This document shows positions 43,928-55,926 of a stretch of 64,000 bases of DNA, one piece after another. The notes below the pieces were generated by a model. The model searched no databases. It was not told where the DNA came from and saw only the letters and a list, made by a program, of their open reading frames with translations. Numbering within the stretch: the first letter of the stretch is position 1; every line of letters begins with the position of its first letter. The stretch spans positions 1 through 64,000 of the forward strand of contig JALBUN010000039.1 in assembly GCA_025174535.1 (NCBI GenBank), given 5' to 3'. The position numbers were made by a program, and so were the translations under genes. This DNA comes from Cantharellus purpuraceus (lineage: Eukaryota; Basidiomycota; Agaricomycetes; Cantharellales; Hydnaceae).

Positions 43928-45333
43928 CCTCCCCTCAAATCCATCACAATGGCTCAACCCAACACCTTGATACCTTCCTCCACATGTTCCAAACTCAACT
44001 TTCCTATTCCTTGCTCTTGAAATGTACCAAAATATTTTACTGGGCAATATGATGAAATCAATCAATTCCTCAAGGAGTTTGAGTCACTCACACAGGCCTA
44101 TAACCTCAGTAACGATGATCGGTTTGAACTTATTACCTGTCATGTCAAGAAATCCATTCAGGAGACAATTGAAGGACTAGAGGAGTATATGGCAAAGGAA
44201 TAGAAACCTTTTGTTGACACCCTTTGGAAACTCTTCGATCATGTCAAGACTGAGAAGTGCTTCAAAGAGAAAGACCTCATCAAGTTCATTTCCAAAGCTT
44301 ATAACCATTGTATTCGCAGTCTCTCTGATTTCCACAAGTACCAGCAGAAGTTCACTCAAATTGGTGGATGGCTGGATCAGAACAAGAAGATTATGATTGA
44401 GGAGTACCGGAAGTATTTCTGGAAGGGAATTCCTTGATCTATGCAGAAGAAGCTTGAAGATTGGATGCTTCAGGAGAACCCCAGACTCACACATCCCACC
44501 CCTTTCCCCATTAATATTATTGTTGCAACAGCTGAGCATGTCTTTGATGTCTCATGTTTCTATGATGAGGACTTGGATGACTCCTCCACTTCAGAAGATG
44601 ATTCTGATGATTCTGACTAAAATAATCATGATGATGACTCTGATGACAGCAGCAACAGCACTGATGAAGATGTTAGAAGGACGAAGTATACTTCCAAGGG
44701 GAAAGTGAAGGAGAAAGCCCATGGCAAGCGTACCAAGGATGTGCAGAAGAAATCAAAGACGGTAGCAGAACCCACCCAGAAGGATGCAGATGAAGTCACT
44801 GACCTGATCGACAAACTCCAGAGAATGAATCTAAATGACCCATTGTACGCCTCCCTATATTTTCAGATTGTCACAAAAGCACCCAGTACTGCCAGCATTC
44901 TTACCATCCCCCCCAAATGTCCAAGTGACAGTGTCACTAGAACCAGCACTGCTCACTTGAGTCCCAACCAGACGTCTAATGGTAGCCCATATGAATGTTA
45001 TTTTTGTGGAGAACAAGGACACTCAACAAAGCAATGCCTACAAGCTGACACAATGATTAAGGCAGGAACCATAATATGCACATCTGAAGGATGCATAGCA
45101 TGGTCTGATGGAACTAATATCCTTCGAAATGGCACAGAAACAATCTTGAATGCGATCTACCAGGAACTTGCCTTCCAGAGCAGAGTTAATGTAGACCGAC
45201 CTACTTCTGCAACCAATCTCATACTTGGACGTTACAACCACAGCAGCATTTCATCTGATGATGATGATGAACAGGATATCTTAGGGAATGCATATGTGTC
45301 AGAGGTTTATCCAGCGGCAAGATCAAGAGATGA
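43928..45333 (+). pseudogene. gag of retroelement H, first part
   Basis: ATG at 43949 (MAQPNTLIP). Recognisable parts: YFTGQYDEINQFLKEFESL (a capsid-type start common in fungal retroelements), an Asp/Ser-rich stretch at about 44570-44670, a Lys-rich stretch and a CCHC knuckle, CYFCGEQGHSTKQC (about 44996-45037). Stops at about 44018, 44201, 44436 and 44618. At 45333 the frame is broken by the E3 element and resumes at 55927. The element's own 5' LTR is not visible; a reversed LTR G lies there instead. Confidence 0.72.
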
Positions 45334-45876
45334 TGTTATGCACTAGGTCCGATTGAGGGTCGGAGATTGGGTCGGAGGTCGGGTCGGAAATTGGGTCGGA
45401 GGTCAGGTCGGAGGTTGGGTTGGAGTCAGAGCACGTTGTGGGGGTCAGAAAGGACTTGGCTTCAGCTTATGTGCTGTGCCCTCACTAATACCGGTGTCCG
45501 AGATTTCAGAGACGGAGTACAATTAGAGAGTTAGGATCGGACTTATGGACTAGGCATGATTCAATATTCGAACTGGAGTCCCCAGTCGGGCAACTTAAAT
45601 ACATATTTTGAAATCTAATAATAATTACTCCAGTGATGGGTCTCCGAGGCCGACAGCCTTACATGAGTATGTCCGAGTCCAATGGGGACGGATGTCCAGG
45701 TTCCTATGGTGATGCTGATGCATCAATCGGAACCGGAGACGGATGGGCGGAATCAGCGGTGACAATGGGACAGGTAGATGGAGACGGTGGTTTCCAAATG
45801 GAGTATAGATTTCATATGTGTGGGGACCTGAGTGGATCGGACAGGGATCTGGTCGTTAATGAATATAGTCATAACA
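45334..45876 (-). repeat. 3' LTR of family E copy E3
   Basis: 543 bp, TGTTATGACTATATTC ... CTAGTGCATAACA on the minus strand, preceded (minus strand) by a purine tract, AAATGGAGAGATAC, at 45877-45890. Confidence 0.92.
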
Positions 45877-45978
45877 GTATCTCTCCATTTAAGGCTGAGC
45901 CCCTGAGGCCTCATGTCTGCAGATTGAATAGGTGAGACGGTTGGGCACAGTCGGAGTTATACTGGGGGTCTAGAGACA

Positions 45979-45985
45979 TATAAAA
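45979..45985 (+). promoter_or_regulatory. TATA box of the antisense gene (E3)
   Basis: TATAAAA, 9 bases before the first ATG (45994) and about 30 before the next ATG pair, so the second start is likelier to be used. Confidence 0.5.
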
Positions 45986-45993
45986 GGAGGGGC

Positions 45994-47645
45994 ATGATTG
46001 AGGTCTTATCCTTAATGATGTCAAACCCTTTGGCATGCATGAGTGTGGCTGAGCTTGAGCAGTTGCTCTTGGCCTGACAGAAGGAAGAGGAAGAGGAGCG
46101 GAAATGGAAAGAGGAGGAGGAAGCAGAATGGAGACGGAAGGAGGAGGAGGAGGAGGAGGAGGTGGAACAGAGACGGAAGGAGGAGGAGGAGCAGAGGTGG
46201 AAAGAGGCAGCGGAGATGGAACGGAGAAGGAAAGAGGAGGAAGCAAAGGCTGAGAGAGCCCGCAGGGTCAAGGAACTTGTGGCCATGATGGAGGCTGTGA
46301 GACTGAAGGAAGTGGAGGAGCAGGTGCACGAGCTAGAAGCCGCCATGGAGGTAGAGGAGGAGGTGACCGGGGCAGGGGTGACCAGTCCAGGAGACCCGAG
46401 TGTGCCTATACAGACAGGGACCCCTGAAGTTGCCATCATCTCCGTTACATGGACAGAGACAACTCGTCCGAAAACTGTCACTGCAGAGGACTCACCGTTA
46501 CATCCATGGGTATGGCCATTGTTTGGGTTGGGTGCAGCTGAGGAAGATGAAGCCACGGAGGTGGAGGCGGATCCTGATGCCAATATGGAGCTTGACGCAA
46601 ATGCGGAACCTGAGGCGGGTGTGGATGTCAGGACAGATGTGGAGCCAGATCCGACTTCAAATTGTTACGAGGAGATGGCTTGGGCAGCCACGGTCGAGGC
46701 TTGCAAAAGGGCGGAGCTCTATGCTGTGACCACTAAGAAGAATCTCGACATGGTGGTCTTTTCATTGAAGGCATACCTGAGTGCTGATACAGAGAAGTGG
46801 GAGGCGGATCGGAGGGTCATATGGTGTAAGGCAGAGAGTGGTGTGTTGGCAACCCATAAGAAGGAGCTGCATGTTGTGAGGTCGGCGATCCAGCTTCACA
46901 AGCGTGAGATGGAGAAGGCAGCGGCAGAACAGCAGGACAAGGAGGAGGAGAGGGAACGCTTGGTGAAGGGGCGGAGGCTCTGGCTCCAGCGGAGCCATTT
47001 GGCGGGCCCGGTGTAACTTGCAACTTGTGTCATGATGCGGGCATGGAGTGCATGTGGCCTACCAGCCCAACTCGCCGACTTCGGTCCTGCGATCATTGTT
47101 GGGGTCGGAAAGGAGAGTGTAGGATCGATGGGAAGTTCGATCCCCGGAGTCGGAGCGTCAAGCCCCGACTAGTGGTACAAGGAGGGGCAGAGAAAGAATT
47201 GGAAGGTCGTCCGACCAAAAAGAGGTGGATGGAGACAGGTGCTGTGGCAGCCGGGGGTAGTGGCATCGGATCGGAAGGGGCAACGACCAGTGCAGGTACG
47301 GGGCATGTCTCTGCGCCCAATAGTACTGTGGGCCAGCTTATCCGGCTGGTTAACCTTCAGTCAGAGCAGCTCCAGCGGACGGAGGGGTTGCTAGTGGACT
47401 TGGTGAAGACAATGAAACGGAAGGAGGTTCTGGAGGGTCGGTGGACAGCCGAGTTACGTCGGTTGCGGAAGTTCATGGCCCCTTTGGACGAGGATTCAGA
47501 CATGGGGGATGAAAAAGATTGGGTGTCGGATGTAGAGAGTGATGATGAGTTGGAGACGGAGCCTGAGGTAGATAAGGGGAAGGGAAACGTGATGTATAAC
47601 ATAAAAAATGAAAATGATTATAAATTTCAGAGCAGAGAAAAATGA
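45994..47645 (+). pseudogene. Antisense Zn2Cys6/coiled-coil gene of family E (E3)
   Basis: Same gene as 1406-3098. The frame from 45994 has a TGA at about 46077 (LLLA-stop-QKEEEEE), is then open through the Glu/Arg coiled coil (to about residue 100) and the acidic middle, stops at 47014-47016, and continues in another frame from about 47010 with the zinc cluster (CNLCHDAGMEC ... CDHCWGRKGEC) and the acidic tail (DEKDWVSDVESDDE). The zinc pattern is complete, C-X2-C-X6-C-X12-C-X2-C-X6-C. Two copies sharing position, direction and TATA box argue for a genuine element gene. Confidence 0.78.
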
Positions 47646-47752
47646 TTCGGAGTGGTATTCCTTCGGAGTCTTTTGGGCAGGCTGGGAATTTCCCTTGTGA
47701 CTTGTAATAAAATGATGATGCAAAATAATAGAATTAGCATTAGTAATCGAAC

Positions 47753-48108
47753 TTAAAGGTTCATAAGAGGGCCAGGTTTGTCTGGATAAGCGGAGTGAAA
47801 GTCGGAGACAGATTCAGATGTGTGATCGAGTTCGGACATGGAGATCCATGAGGACTCTTCGTCAGTGCCTTCGTATCCAGTCCATTTGACTAAGTACTGG
47901 AGCTTGCACTTGTATCGACAGTCGATCTTCAAGTCCAGGATCTCAGATATCTCATATTCATTGTCTCCTTTGATGATGATTGGGGGAGGTGGAGGTTGCG
48001 TGCAACTGGAGATCTCGTTCATGGTAGCAGGTTCAAGCATTGATATATGGAAGACCGGATGAACTGCTCGGAAGTGGTCTGGGAGGCGGAGGGTGAAGGA
48101 CCTGCTGC
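47753..48108 (-). pseudogene. Integrase C-terminus and chromodomain, E3
   Basis: From the D insertion: SRSFTLRLPDHFRAVHPVFH, ISMLEPATMN, then the chromodomain EYEISEILDLKID ... YLVKWTGYEG ... SWISMS and a stop after GPLMNL. Open throughout this stretch; D separates it from the rest of integrase. Confidence 0.88.
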
Positions 48109-48318
48109 CCGCTGATGAGCCAGGACGCATCGAGGACGCATATCGAACCACTCTGACAGTCCAACTCCGCCAGCGTCTTTTCGTATCAACTTTTAAATAG
48201 CGCCGCAACTCCCTCTCCACCTCAGTCTCTAATTCTAGCCATCGATCGTCACTCGTGTTTCATCGCCATCGATCATTATCAGCCTTCTATTCACACCGAT
48301 CCTTTCATCATCATTCAC

Positions 48319-48753
48319 ATGGCTTCCCATTCTATTCCCCTCTCCAACATCACTTCTAATAATACGTCACACTGGTCTCTGGACACAGAGGACTATCAAA
48401 AATACACCGAGCTCCATGGGCATGTTAAGTCACCTCCACGTGTCAAAATACTTCCAAAACTCTTTCAACGTCCAAGATCCCCACCATGTCTCTCTTATGC
48501 CATTGGCGATCCCATATTCTTTCACAATTCCGTTGAACCATATACATTCCTCGACATTTCACCTCTATATCGTAACACGGATAGAAGAGTCGAACGTGAG
48601 GTAGAATTTCAGTCGCCATTGCCGACCTATCCTCCCACTTCAATCCGACTCAGGTTACATCGTGTCAGGCAAAGGGACCAAATACTCTTGGAGCGGGATA
48701 CCATATGGAGATGGATCACTAAGACAATAAGGAGTATTTGTTGTGGATGCTGA
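48319..48753 (+). CDS. Accessory ORF within D (48-kb copy)
   Basis: 144 codons from ATG 48319 (MASHSIPLSN). Conserved core PPCLSYAIGDPIFFHNSVEP and YTFLDISPLY. The C-terminal third (ERDTIWRWITKTIRSICCGC) may be out of the ancestral frame: another frame over 48640-48810 reads SGYIVSGKGTKYSWSGIPYG and VVDADGSPHVTQGQLTFGAV, which looks more protein-like and holds one TAA. The parallel with the family B ORF supports real ancestry. Function unknown. Confidence 0.5.
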   Translation: MASHSIPLSNITSNNTSHWSLDTEDYQKYTELHGHVKSPPRVKILPKLFQRPRSPPCLSYAIGDPIFFHNSVEPYTFLDISPLYRNTDRRVEREVEFQSPLPTYPPTSIRLRLHRVRQRDQILLERDTIWRWITKTIRSICCGC

Positions 48754-49089
48754 CGGAAGTCCTCATGTGACTCAGGGTCAATTAACCTTTGGAGCCGTAG
48801 GGAAGATGGTATTGGTGGATGTTTCTATTGTTCTTTTATATGACTCACCCCTGTTTCATCTTTTAATTCATTCATACACGACTTACTCATCCTTGTTCTA
48901 TTTTGGTTCTTTTATTACTCATCACCCCCTATTCTTACAAAGATTACCCCTATCTGTCGTTTCATTTCTCCATGATTTCCCCTTTAGTAGTTCAACTTCA
49001 CATGCTTCGTCAGCTGGCTTGATCAGCATTTCTTGCATCATATTGCATCATTTGCTCCTCATATTGTGTCGTTGTGCCCTGGGGATTTG

Positions 49090-49098
49090 TATATAAAA
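49090..49098 (+). promoter_or_regulatory. TATA box in D (LTR promoter candidate)
   Basis: TATATAAAA, also at about 36025 and, in reverse, at 36660 and 54848. It lies about 430 bases before the D 3' end, downstream of the accessory ORF, which puts that ORF in U3 if D is an LTR. Confidence 0.5.
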
Positions 49099-49530
49099 GG
49101 GCGCTAGTTTTCGCCTTTGGAATCAATCAACAAGTTTTCAGCCAACGCTCTAAAGTCAAAGTCCACGCTCTAAGTCTACGCTCTACGCTCTACATCACAA
49201 TCCATCATCTCTACACTAAGGTAAAGCACCTTGGTTCCACGATCAGATTTCCCTCCTCCACCGAGAGGTTGCTTCTCTTGAAACCAGCTTTCGCGTACCT
49301 CCCAACCGGGCTCCGCATTGTCATCCAGTCACAGAGCACGATCAGCCATTGGGACCGACCTTTTGCTCCCATCCTCATCCAACCACAGAGCACTATCCCA
49401 CTTCCCTGTTACGTACCCCTCACCCTGATTGATCTTTGGAGTGCTGAACAACTGCGTTACACACCGTCTGCTTGCTAGGACCGTTGCGCGCAGGCTTATA
49501 GGATCTATTCCTTAAGCGAACCGACACCGC

Positions 49531-52500
49531 GCGAGCAATGACCTCATAAGGACCTAAGTATTTCTCGGAGAGTTTCTTCGATGGGCAGGTGGTCTGGAAG
49601 TGTTCGGCATTAACGAATACTTTGTCTCCAATTTGCAGGTCCAGAGCCGGAATGTGGCGTCAGTCTGTGGAGACTTGGTATTGTTTCTGGGCATCAGAGA
49701 TGGTTTCTCAGAGATGTTGGTGTAGTTCATCGAGGTCGGTTACGAATTGGTGGGCTTTGGTGGAGGCCAGTTCCTTCTCAGGGTGGATGGAGATGTTTGG
49801 ATGATAGCCTTTATTAGCAAAGAACAGAGAGATGCCAGTAGTCGCATTCGGAGCATTGATGTAGGCAAACTCTGCTATCGGAAGTAGATCAGCCCAGTTG
49901 TCTTGTTGATAGTTACAATAGATTCTGCAATATTGTTCCAGAGACTGATTCATTCGTTCCGTTTGTCCATCTCCTTCAGGATGGTATCCAGAGGTGAAAT
50001 GAAGTTTCATGTCGAGAGCCTTTCCTAGTGTGCAGAAGAAGGAGGACACGAACTCTGAGCCCCGATCGGAAGTGACATGCAATGGGACTCCATGTTTAGA
50101 GAATATGTGGAGAACAAACAATTTAGCTAGTGAGGCGGAGGTGATGGTGTCATACGTCAGAATGAATAGTGACTGTTTAGTGAACCTGTTGACAATCACG
50201 AGTATGGTGTCATATCCGAGCGATGGGGGGAGCTTCTCTATGAAATCCATGGAGATGGAGTTCCATGGTTGCTCCGGGACTGGAAGTTGCTTAAGCATTC
50301 CATAGGGTTTGTGCCTTTGCGATTTTGAGCACATACACGTGGTGCAGGAGTTACAGTAGTGTTGAATGTATTCTCGCATTTTTGGCCATACATAGTCTCA
50401 TCGGATTAACCCTTGTGTGCGATTTTGCCCGAGATGGGGTGATCATGATAATACTGCAAAACTCGGAGTTGGAGGCTGTTGGTGTCGGGGATGTATATCT
50501 GGTTGTTGTGTCGGAGGTGTCCTTCGGGGTCAAGTGACCATTTCAGATTGGAAGGGTTGTCCAAGTGTTTAACTGCAACAGGATCAGATCAGAGTGATGA
50601 GCGGATGTCGGAGCAGAGTTGGTCGATGTCCATAATGGTGACAGCTCGGAGGGTGGGAGTCATGAGGGTGGATGCTCGTAGGGACGATGCCAGCTGCTTG
50701 TTAGTAAACACAGGATGAAAGTTGTGTGGGTTTACAGTGGCATAGTCACTATTCCCCTCTTTAGAGTAGACATCCCATCATCTAGTTAAAGCGTCGGGCT
50801 TTGCTCCAAGTCGACCTGGACAGAAACAGATAATGAGATTGAACTGAGATAGGTATTCGGACCAGCGGACTTGTCTCCAGGTGAGTAGTTTCGTTGTGGA
50901 GAAGTATTCCAAGTTCTTGTGGTCAGTTATGATGTCCACTGGATCGGAGGGGCCTTCAAGGTAGTGTCTCCATATCCAGAAGGCTTCATATATGGCAAGG
51001 AGCTCTTTGTCATGGACGTCATAATTCAGTTTGGGGTGTGTAAATGTACGCAAGTGAAAAGTGATCGGATGGACTTGTCCATCGTCAGGAGAGATGATGG
51101 ACAGGATCATGGCAAGTGCATAGTCAGGCATCAGTCTCTAATAGGATAGGAATGTCTGGAATCCAATGAGTCAGTATTGGAGTGGAAGTAAAGGCCTTTT
51201 TCAAGGTCTCAAAGCTCTGTCTACATTCGTCAGTGAAATTCCATTGGATACCCTTCCTAGTGAGTTGGGTGAGCGGAACGGTGATATCGGAGTAGCCGTG
51301 AATGAAGCGGCGGTAGAAGTTGGCGAACCATAGGAAGAACTGTACATCCTTGACTTTCCGGGGTTCTGGCCATTCCTGTATGGCTTTGATTTTGTTGTTG
51401 GACATTGTCAATCCTGCCAGGGAGAGGATATAGCCTAGGTATTTGACCGAGTTGGAGTGGAATTCGCATTTGTCAGCACAGGCGAAGAGGCCATGTTTTC
51501 AGAGACATTGGAGTACCTCTTGGACATGTGTCCGATGTTCTTCTTTGTTGTCCGAATATACCAGAATGTCATCTAAGTAAACGAGGACAGTCACATTGAG
51601 GAGGTCGGCGAAGGTATCATTCATGAACCTCTGGAAGGCGGCCAGAGCATTGGTTAGTCAGGGCATGACACACCACTCGAAAGATCCATATCATGTGCGG
51701 AAGGTTGTTTTCCATTCGTTGCCTTCTCGGATGTGGACTAGGTGGTAGGCATGTCAGAGATCTATTTTGGAATAGATCTTAGCCTTTTGAGGACTCTCGA
51801 GTAGGTCCGCAGTGTGGGGTATCGGGTATCGGTCTTTCTTGGTGATTTTGTTGAGTCCACGGAAGTCAACGCATAGACGGAGTGATCCGTCCTTTTTGCA
51901 GACAAATAGGACCAGAGCTCCATGGGAAGATAGGGATGGGTGGATGAAGCCTGTAGCCAAGTTCTCGTCTATGAATGTTCTGAGAGCCAGTAGCAAGTAG
52001 ATAGGGCCAAGTGGAGGGGTGGAGTTGTCATCCAGTTCAATCTTGAGATCGTATGGTCGGTGTTTCACTAGGAATGGGCTTTAGACTTGCTGAACATGTC
52101 GGCGAACTCATGATACTCCGTAGGAACCATAGATAGGTCCCATGGAGTTGATTGGGTGGAACGAGCGGCGAGGATCGGAGAGGTGGACCTGGAATGTGTG
52201 AGAGCCATCCAGTTTGCTTAGTCTGGCAAAGACCATAGCATCCACCATTGATATAAATGGCAGGGTAGACAGAGTATCTATAGGAGCGGAGTCAGCAGAG
52301 GCGGAAGATAGTTTCACACCTAAAGTTGCTGGTGATGTTGGGGATGAAACAGCCTGTGCTGGAGAATGGAATGTGATATGGCCCAGTCAATCAACAGATT
52401 GTAGCAGGTGAGCCAGTTATGTCCGAGGACCACAGAACAGCTGGAGTCAAGCGGAGTAACATAGAATGTAAGGTTATGGATTTCTCCAACAGAAAAACGG

Positions 52501-52800
52501 ATGGACAGATCTATAGCTCATGAAATAACAGCATTAGTAGTGCCATCAAATAATTGGAGTGGTATCGGAGTTATGGTGTATATATGGAGTTTATGTAAAT
52601 CGGAAAAAGAGGAATCGAGGAAACAGTGAGTAGAACCGGAGTCAATTAATGCTTGAATAGCAGTATCAGGAATGGAGTTGGAGTAGATGAGGAGGGTAAG
52701 GGAGTCGGAGTGGGAAAGAGCGGATGCATTCAGATGGGCCTCATTTGTCGTACGGGGAGTACCAACACAGCCCTCAGCCCGTATGGAGGCTATAGGACTG
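49531..52800 (-). pseudogene. pol of family E copy E3 (protease, RT, RNase H, integrase)
   Basis: Minus strand, in order: protease with IDSGSTHCFLDSSF (about 52640) and [13 protein letters not shown] (about 52420); RT (52068-51124) with [19 protein letters not shown] and [11 protein letters not shown], active site intact; RNase H (51131-50778) with DKELLAIYEAFWIWRHYLEG and DHKNLEYF; integrase (50379-49711) with SMDFIEKLP, TSDRGSEFVS, YHPEGDGQTERMNQSLEQY, the full D,D-35-E set. At least eight stops or frame changes separate these blocks. GPYEVIAR at 49531 precedes the D unit. Confidence 0.88.
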
Positions 52801-53926
52801 CTTACTATTTTTTTTGGTCCGTCACTTTTGCGTCAGACTTGTCTGTCATGGCATTGGCAGCACGGCCCTTTGCCTTTGCTGCGGATGAGGTTGCCTTGTT
52901 GCAATCCTTGGCTTGGTGGCCAGGCTTTCCACAGAACAGACAGAGGTTGTTGTCCATGTGGTGCTGGTGTTCCTGCTGGGTAAGTTTTCCATCCTTCCCC
53001 AGCTTGGTGGAGAGGTCTGGAGTACTCTTGCGAGCTCCAGAGTTATTGCTGGTGCTGGAATTGTTCTGACCAGAACCGGAAGCAGCAGCATTACCAGTGT
53101 TTGACTTCTGGCCTGAGTTGGCTGTGGTCCTCTTATCGGACCCCTTGTTGGACTTTGGGGTCTTGTCCAATGATTTGTCCGATTTGTTGTTGGCCAAATT
53201 TTCGCGGGAGACCTCGCATTGATGTTCCCAATAATTGATGGATTGGGTGAGCTTGCGAAGGGTAACCAAAGTATCAGGCTTACCAATGCGTGATATCTCA
53301 TCCTTGATGCGGGATGGGAGTCCAATGTAAAATTGGCATCGGAGTGCGGCGTCGCCCCATTGGACTTTCGGGGCTAGCTGCTGGAAACTCACAATGTATT
53401 TTGTGATTTTGTGATTTTGTGATTTTCCTTCATCCGAAGTTGATCGAGTTCATTCTCGGCATCGGCCTCGGGGTTGTACGGACCGAAATTGGTCCGAAGT
53501 TTGGAGATGAAGTCGGAGTAGTCTTCTGACCATATTGGGTCATCGGAGTCGTCCATGAGCACTGGCTCAAAGTAGTCCAGTGCGGTGCCCTTGAGATAGG
53601 ACATGGTGAAGGTGACCTTCGCCAGATCGGATGTGAATGTGTCCACATTGCACCAAGAATGGCTGGAGCTTTCGCAGATCGGAGCCATCGAATGGGTCAG
53701 GTTCTCCGACCTTGGTCTGGGACTTAGGAGCTTGTGGGTTACGGATGCTGCTGGCGAGCAGGGAAATGGCTTGCGCCAGATTTGGAGAGGGCGGGGTGTT
53801 GTCTTCTTCATTGATGGCCTCTATGTGGTCCGTCGGTTCTTCGACGACCTTGGGGATGGTGTCAATGCTGGGAGCGGGCACCTTGATGATTCGTGCACGT
53901 TCGGAATTGGCGGTGGATCATGGCAT
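52801..53926 (-). pseudogene. gag of family E copy E3
   Basis: ATG at 53926 with a stop at codon 3 (CAA to TGA), then an open stretch (VPAPSIDTIPKVVEEPTDHI), a frameshift near 53640, the capsid region (FTMSYLKGTALDYFEPVLMD), another frameshift near 53400 in an ACAAAATC triplet repeat, and the linker and knuckle CLFCGKPGHQAKDCNK (about 52905-52950). Position 53447 reads CAA where E1 and E2 have TGA. Confidence 0.82.
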
Positions 53927-54415
53927 TGGTAGGAGTGAGTATGGCAGTTTGAATATACTGTTACGCACTAGGTCCGATTGGGGGTCGGAGATTGGGTCAG
54001 AGGTCGGGTCAGGTCAGAGGTTGGGTTGGAGGTTGGGTTGGAGTCGGAGCACATCGTGGGGGTCAGAATGGACTTGGCTTCAGCTTATGTGCTGCACCCT
54101 TACTAATACCGGTGTCCGAGATTTCAGAGACAGAGTACAACTTAGAGAGTTAGGATCGGACTTAGGAACTAGGCATGATTCAATATTCGAACTGGGGAAT
54201 GAAGTCCCCAGTCAGGCAACTTAAATACATATTTTGAAATCTAATAATAATTACTCCGGTGATGGGTCTCTGAGGCCGACACCTTACATGAGTATGTCCC
54301 AGTCCAATGGGGACGGATGTCCGGGTTCCTATGGTGATGGTGATGCATCAATCGGAACTGGAGACGGATGGGTGGAATCAGAGGTGACAATGGGACAGGT
54401 AGATGGAGACGGCGG

Positions 54416-55831
54416 TGTCGGTTCGCTTAAGGAATAGATCCTATAAGCCTGCGCGCAACGGTCCTAGCAAACAGACGGTGTGTAACGCAGTTGTTCAGCA
54501 CTCCAAAGATCAATCAGAGCGAGGGGTATGTAACAGGGAAGTGGGATAGTGCTCTGTGGTTGGATGAGGATGGGAGCAAAAGGTCGGTCCCAATGGCTGA
54601 TCGTGCTCTGTGACTGGATGACAATGCGGAGCCCGGTTGGGAGGTACACAAAAGCTGGTTTCAGGAGAATCAACCTCTCGGTGGCAGAGGGAAATCTGAT
54701 CGTGGAACCAAGGTGTTTTACCTCAGTGTAGAGATGATGGATTGTGATGTAGAGTGTAGAGCGTAGACTTAGAGCGTGGACTTTGACTTTAGAGCATTGG
54801 CTGAAAACTTGTTGATTGATTCCAAAGGCGAAAACTAGCGCCCTTTTATATACAAATCCCCAGGGCACAACGACACAATATGAGGAGCAAATGATGCAAT
54901 ATGATGCAAGAAATGCTGATCAAGCCAGCTGACGAAGCATGTGAAGTTGAACTACTAAAGGGGGAAATCATGGAGAAATGAAACGACAGATAGGGGTAAT
55001 CTTTGTAAGAATAGGGGGTGATGAGTAATAAAAGAACCAAAAATAGAACAAGGATGAGTAAGTCGTGTATGAATGAATTAAAAGATGAAACAGGGGTGAG
55101 TCATATAAAAGAACAATAGAAACATCCACCAATACCATCTTCCCTACGGCTCCAAAGGTTAATTGACCCTGAGTCACATGAGGACTTCCGTCAGCATCCA
55201 CAACAAATACTCCTTATTGTCTTAGTGATCCGTCTCCATATGGTATCCCGTTCCAAGAGTATTTGGTCCCTTTGCCTGACACAATGTAACCTGAGTCGGA
55301 TTGAAGTGGGAGGATAGGTCAGCGATGGCAACTGAAATTCTACCTCACGTTCAACTCTTCTATCCGTGTTACGATATAGAGGTGAAATGTCGAGGAATGT
55401 ATATGGTTCAACGGAATTGTGAAAGAATATGGGATCGCCAATGGCATAAGAGAGACATGGTGGGGATCTTGGACGTTGAAAGAGTTTTGGAAGTATTTTG
55501 ACACGTGGAGGTGGCTTAACATGCCCGTGGAGCTCGGTGTATTTTTGATAGTCCTCTGTGTCCAGAGACCAGTGTGACGTATTATTAGAAGTGATGTTGG
55601 AGAGGGGAATAGAATGGGAAGCCATGTGAATGATGATGAAAGGATCGGTGTGAATAGAAGGCTGATAATGATCGATGGCGATGAAACACGAGTGACGATC
55701 GATGGCTCGAATTAGAGACTGAGGTGGATAGGGAGTTGCGGCGCTATTTAAAAGTTGATACGAAAAGACGCTGGCGGAGTTGGACTGTCAGAGTGGTTCG
55801 ATATGCGTCCTCGATGCGTCCTGGCTCGTCA
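54416..55831 (-). mobile_element. Family D unit, complete (1416 bp), in LTR E
   Basis: On the minus strand TGACGAGCC ... CGAACCGACA; TSD GCGG at 54412-54415 and 55832-55835. Differs from the 48-kb copy by scattered substitutions and a couple of bases. Confidence 0.88.
55191..55625 (-). CDS. Accessory ORF within D (55-kb copy)
   Basis: 144 codons, ATG at 55625, nearly identical to the frame at 48319-48753, with a few substitutions (HVKPP for HVKSP; FQLPSLT for FQSPLPT). That two separately inserted copies keep the full frame is mild support for a protein, though shared youth explains it as well. Confidence 0.5.
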   Translation of the reverse strand: MASHSIPLSNITSNNTSHWSLDTEDYQKYTELHGHVKPPPRVKILPKLFQRPRSPPCLSYAIGDPIFFHNSVEPYTFLDISPLYRNTDRRVEREVEFQLPSLTYPPTSIRLRLHCVRQRDQILLERDTIWRRITKTIRSICCGC

Positions 55832-55926
55832 GCGGTTTCCAAATGGAGTATAGATTTCATATGCGTGGGGATCTGAGTGGATCGGACGGGGATCTGGTCA
55901 TTAATGAATATAGTCATAACAGATGA

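Larger units (their letters stand above)
48113..49526 (+). mobile_element. Family D unit, complete (1414 bp)
   Basis: TGATGAGCCAGGACGC ... CTTAAGCGAACCGACA with TSD CCGC (48109-48112 and 49527-49530), inside E3 integrase; removing it restores GPYEVIARAGSRSF. Order: TATA-like TTTAAATA (48192), accessory ORF (48319), TATATAAAA (49090-49098), a possible splice donor CTAAGGTAAAG (about 49215). No repeats within. Best explained as a solo LTR with a coding U3. Confidence 0.85.
45334..55921 (-). mobile_element. Family E chromovirus, copy E3 (complete, with two D insertions)
   Basis: 5' LTR 55921-53959 (543 bp once D is removed), gag, protease, RT, RNase H, integrase, chromodomain, antisense gene, polypurine tract, 3' LTR 45876-45334 (543 bp). 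TSD GATGA at 45329-45333 and 55922-55926. Net length without the D units is about 7.75 kb. Every coding part has stops or frameshifts. This is the reference copy for the family in the window. Confidence 0.93.
53959..55921 (-). repeat. 5' LTR of family E copy E3, split by D
   Basis: LTR sequence 53959-54415 and 55836-55921, interrupted by D (54416-55831, TSD GCGG). Without D it is 543 bp, the same as the 3' LTR. Confidence 0.92.

Noticed and set aside
48113..49526. Family D as a DNA transposon
   Set aside because: The ends are TG/CA without terminal inverted repeats, and there is no transposase. The solo-LTR reading needs fewer assumptions, though it is not proven.
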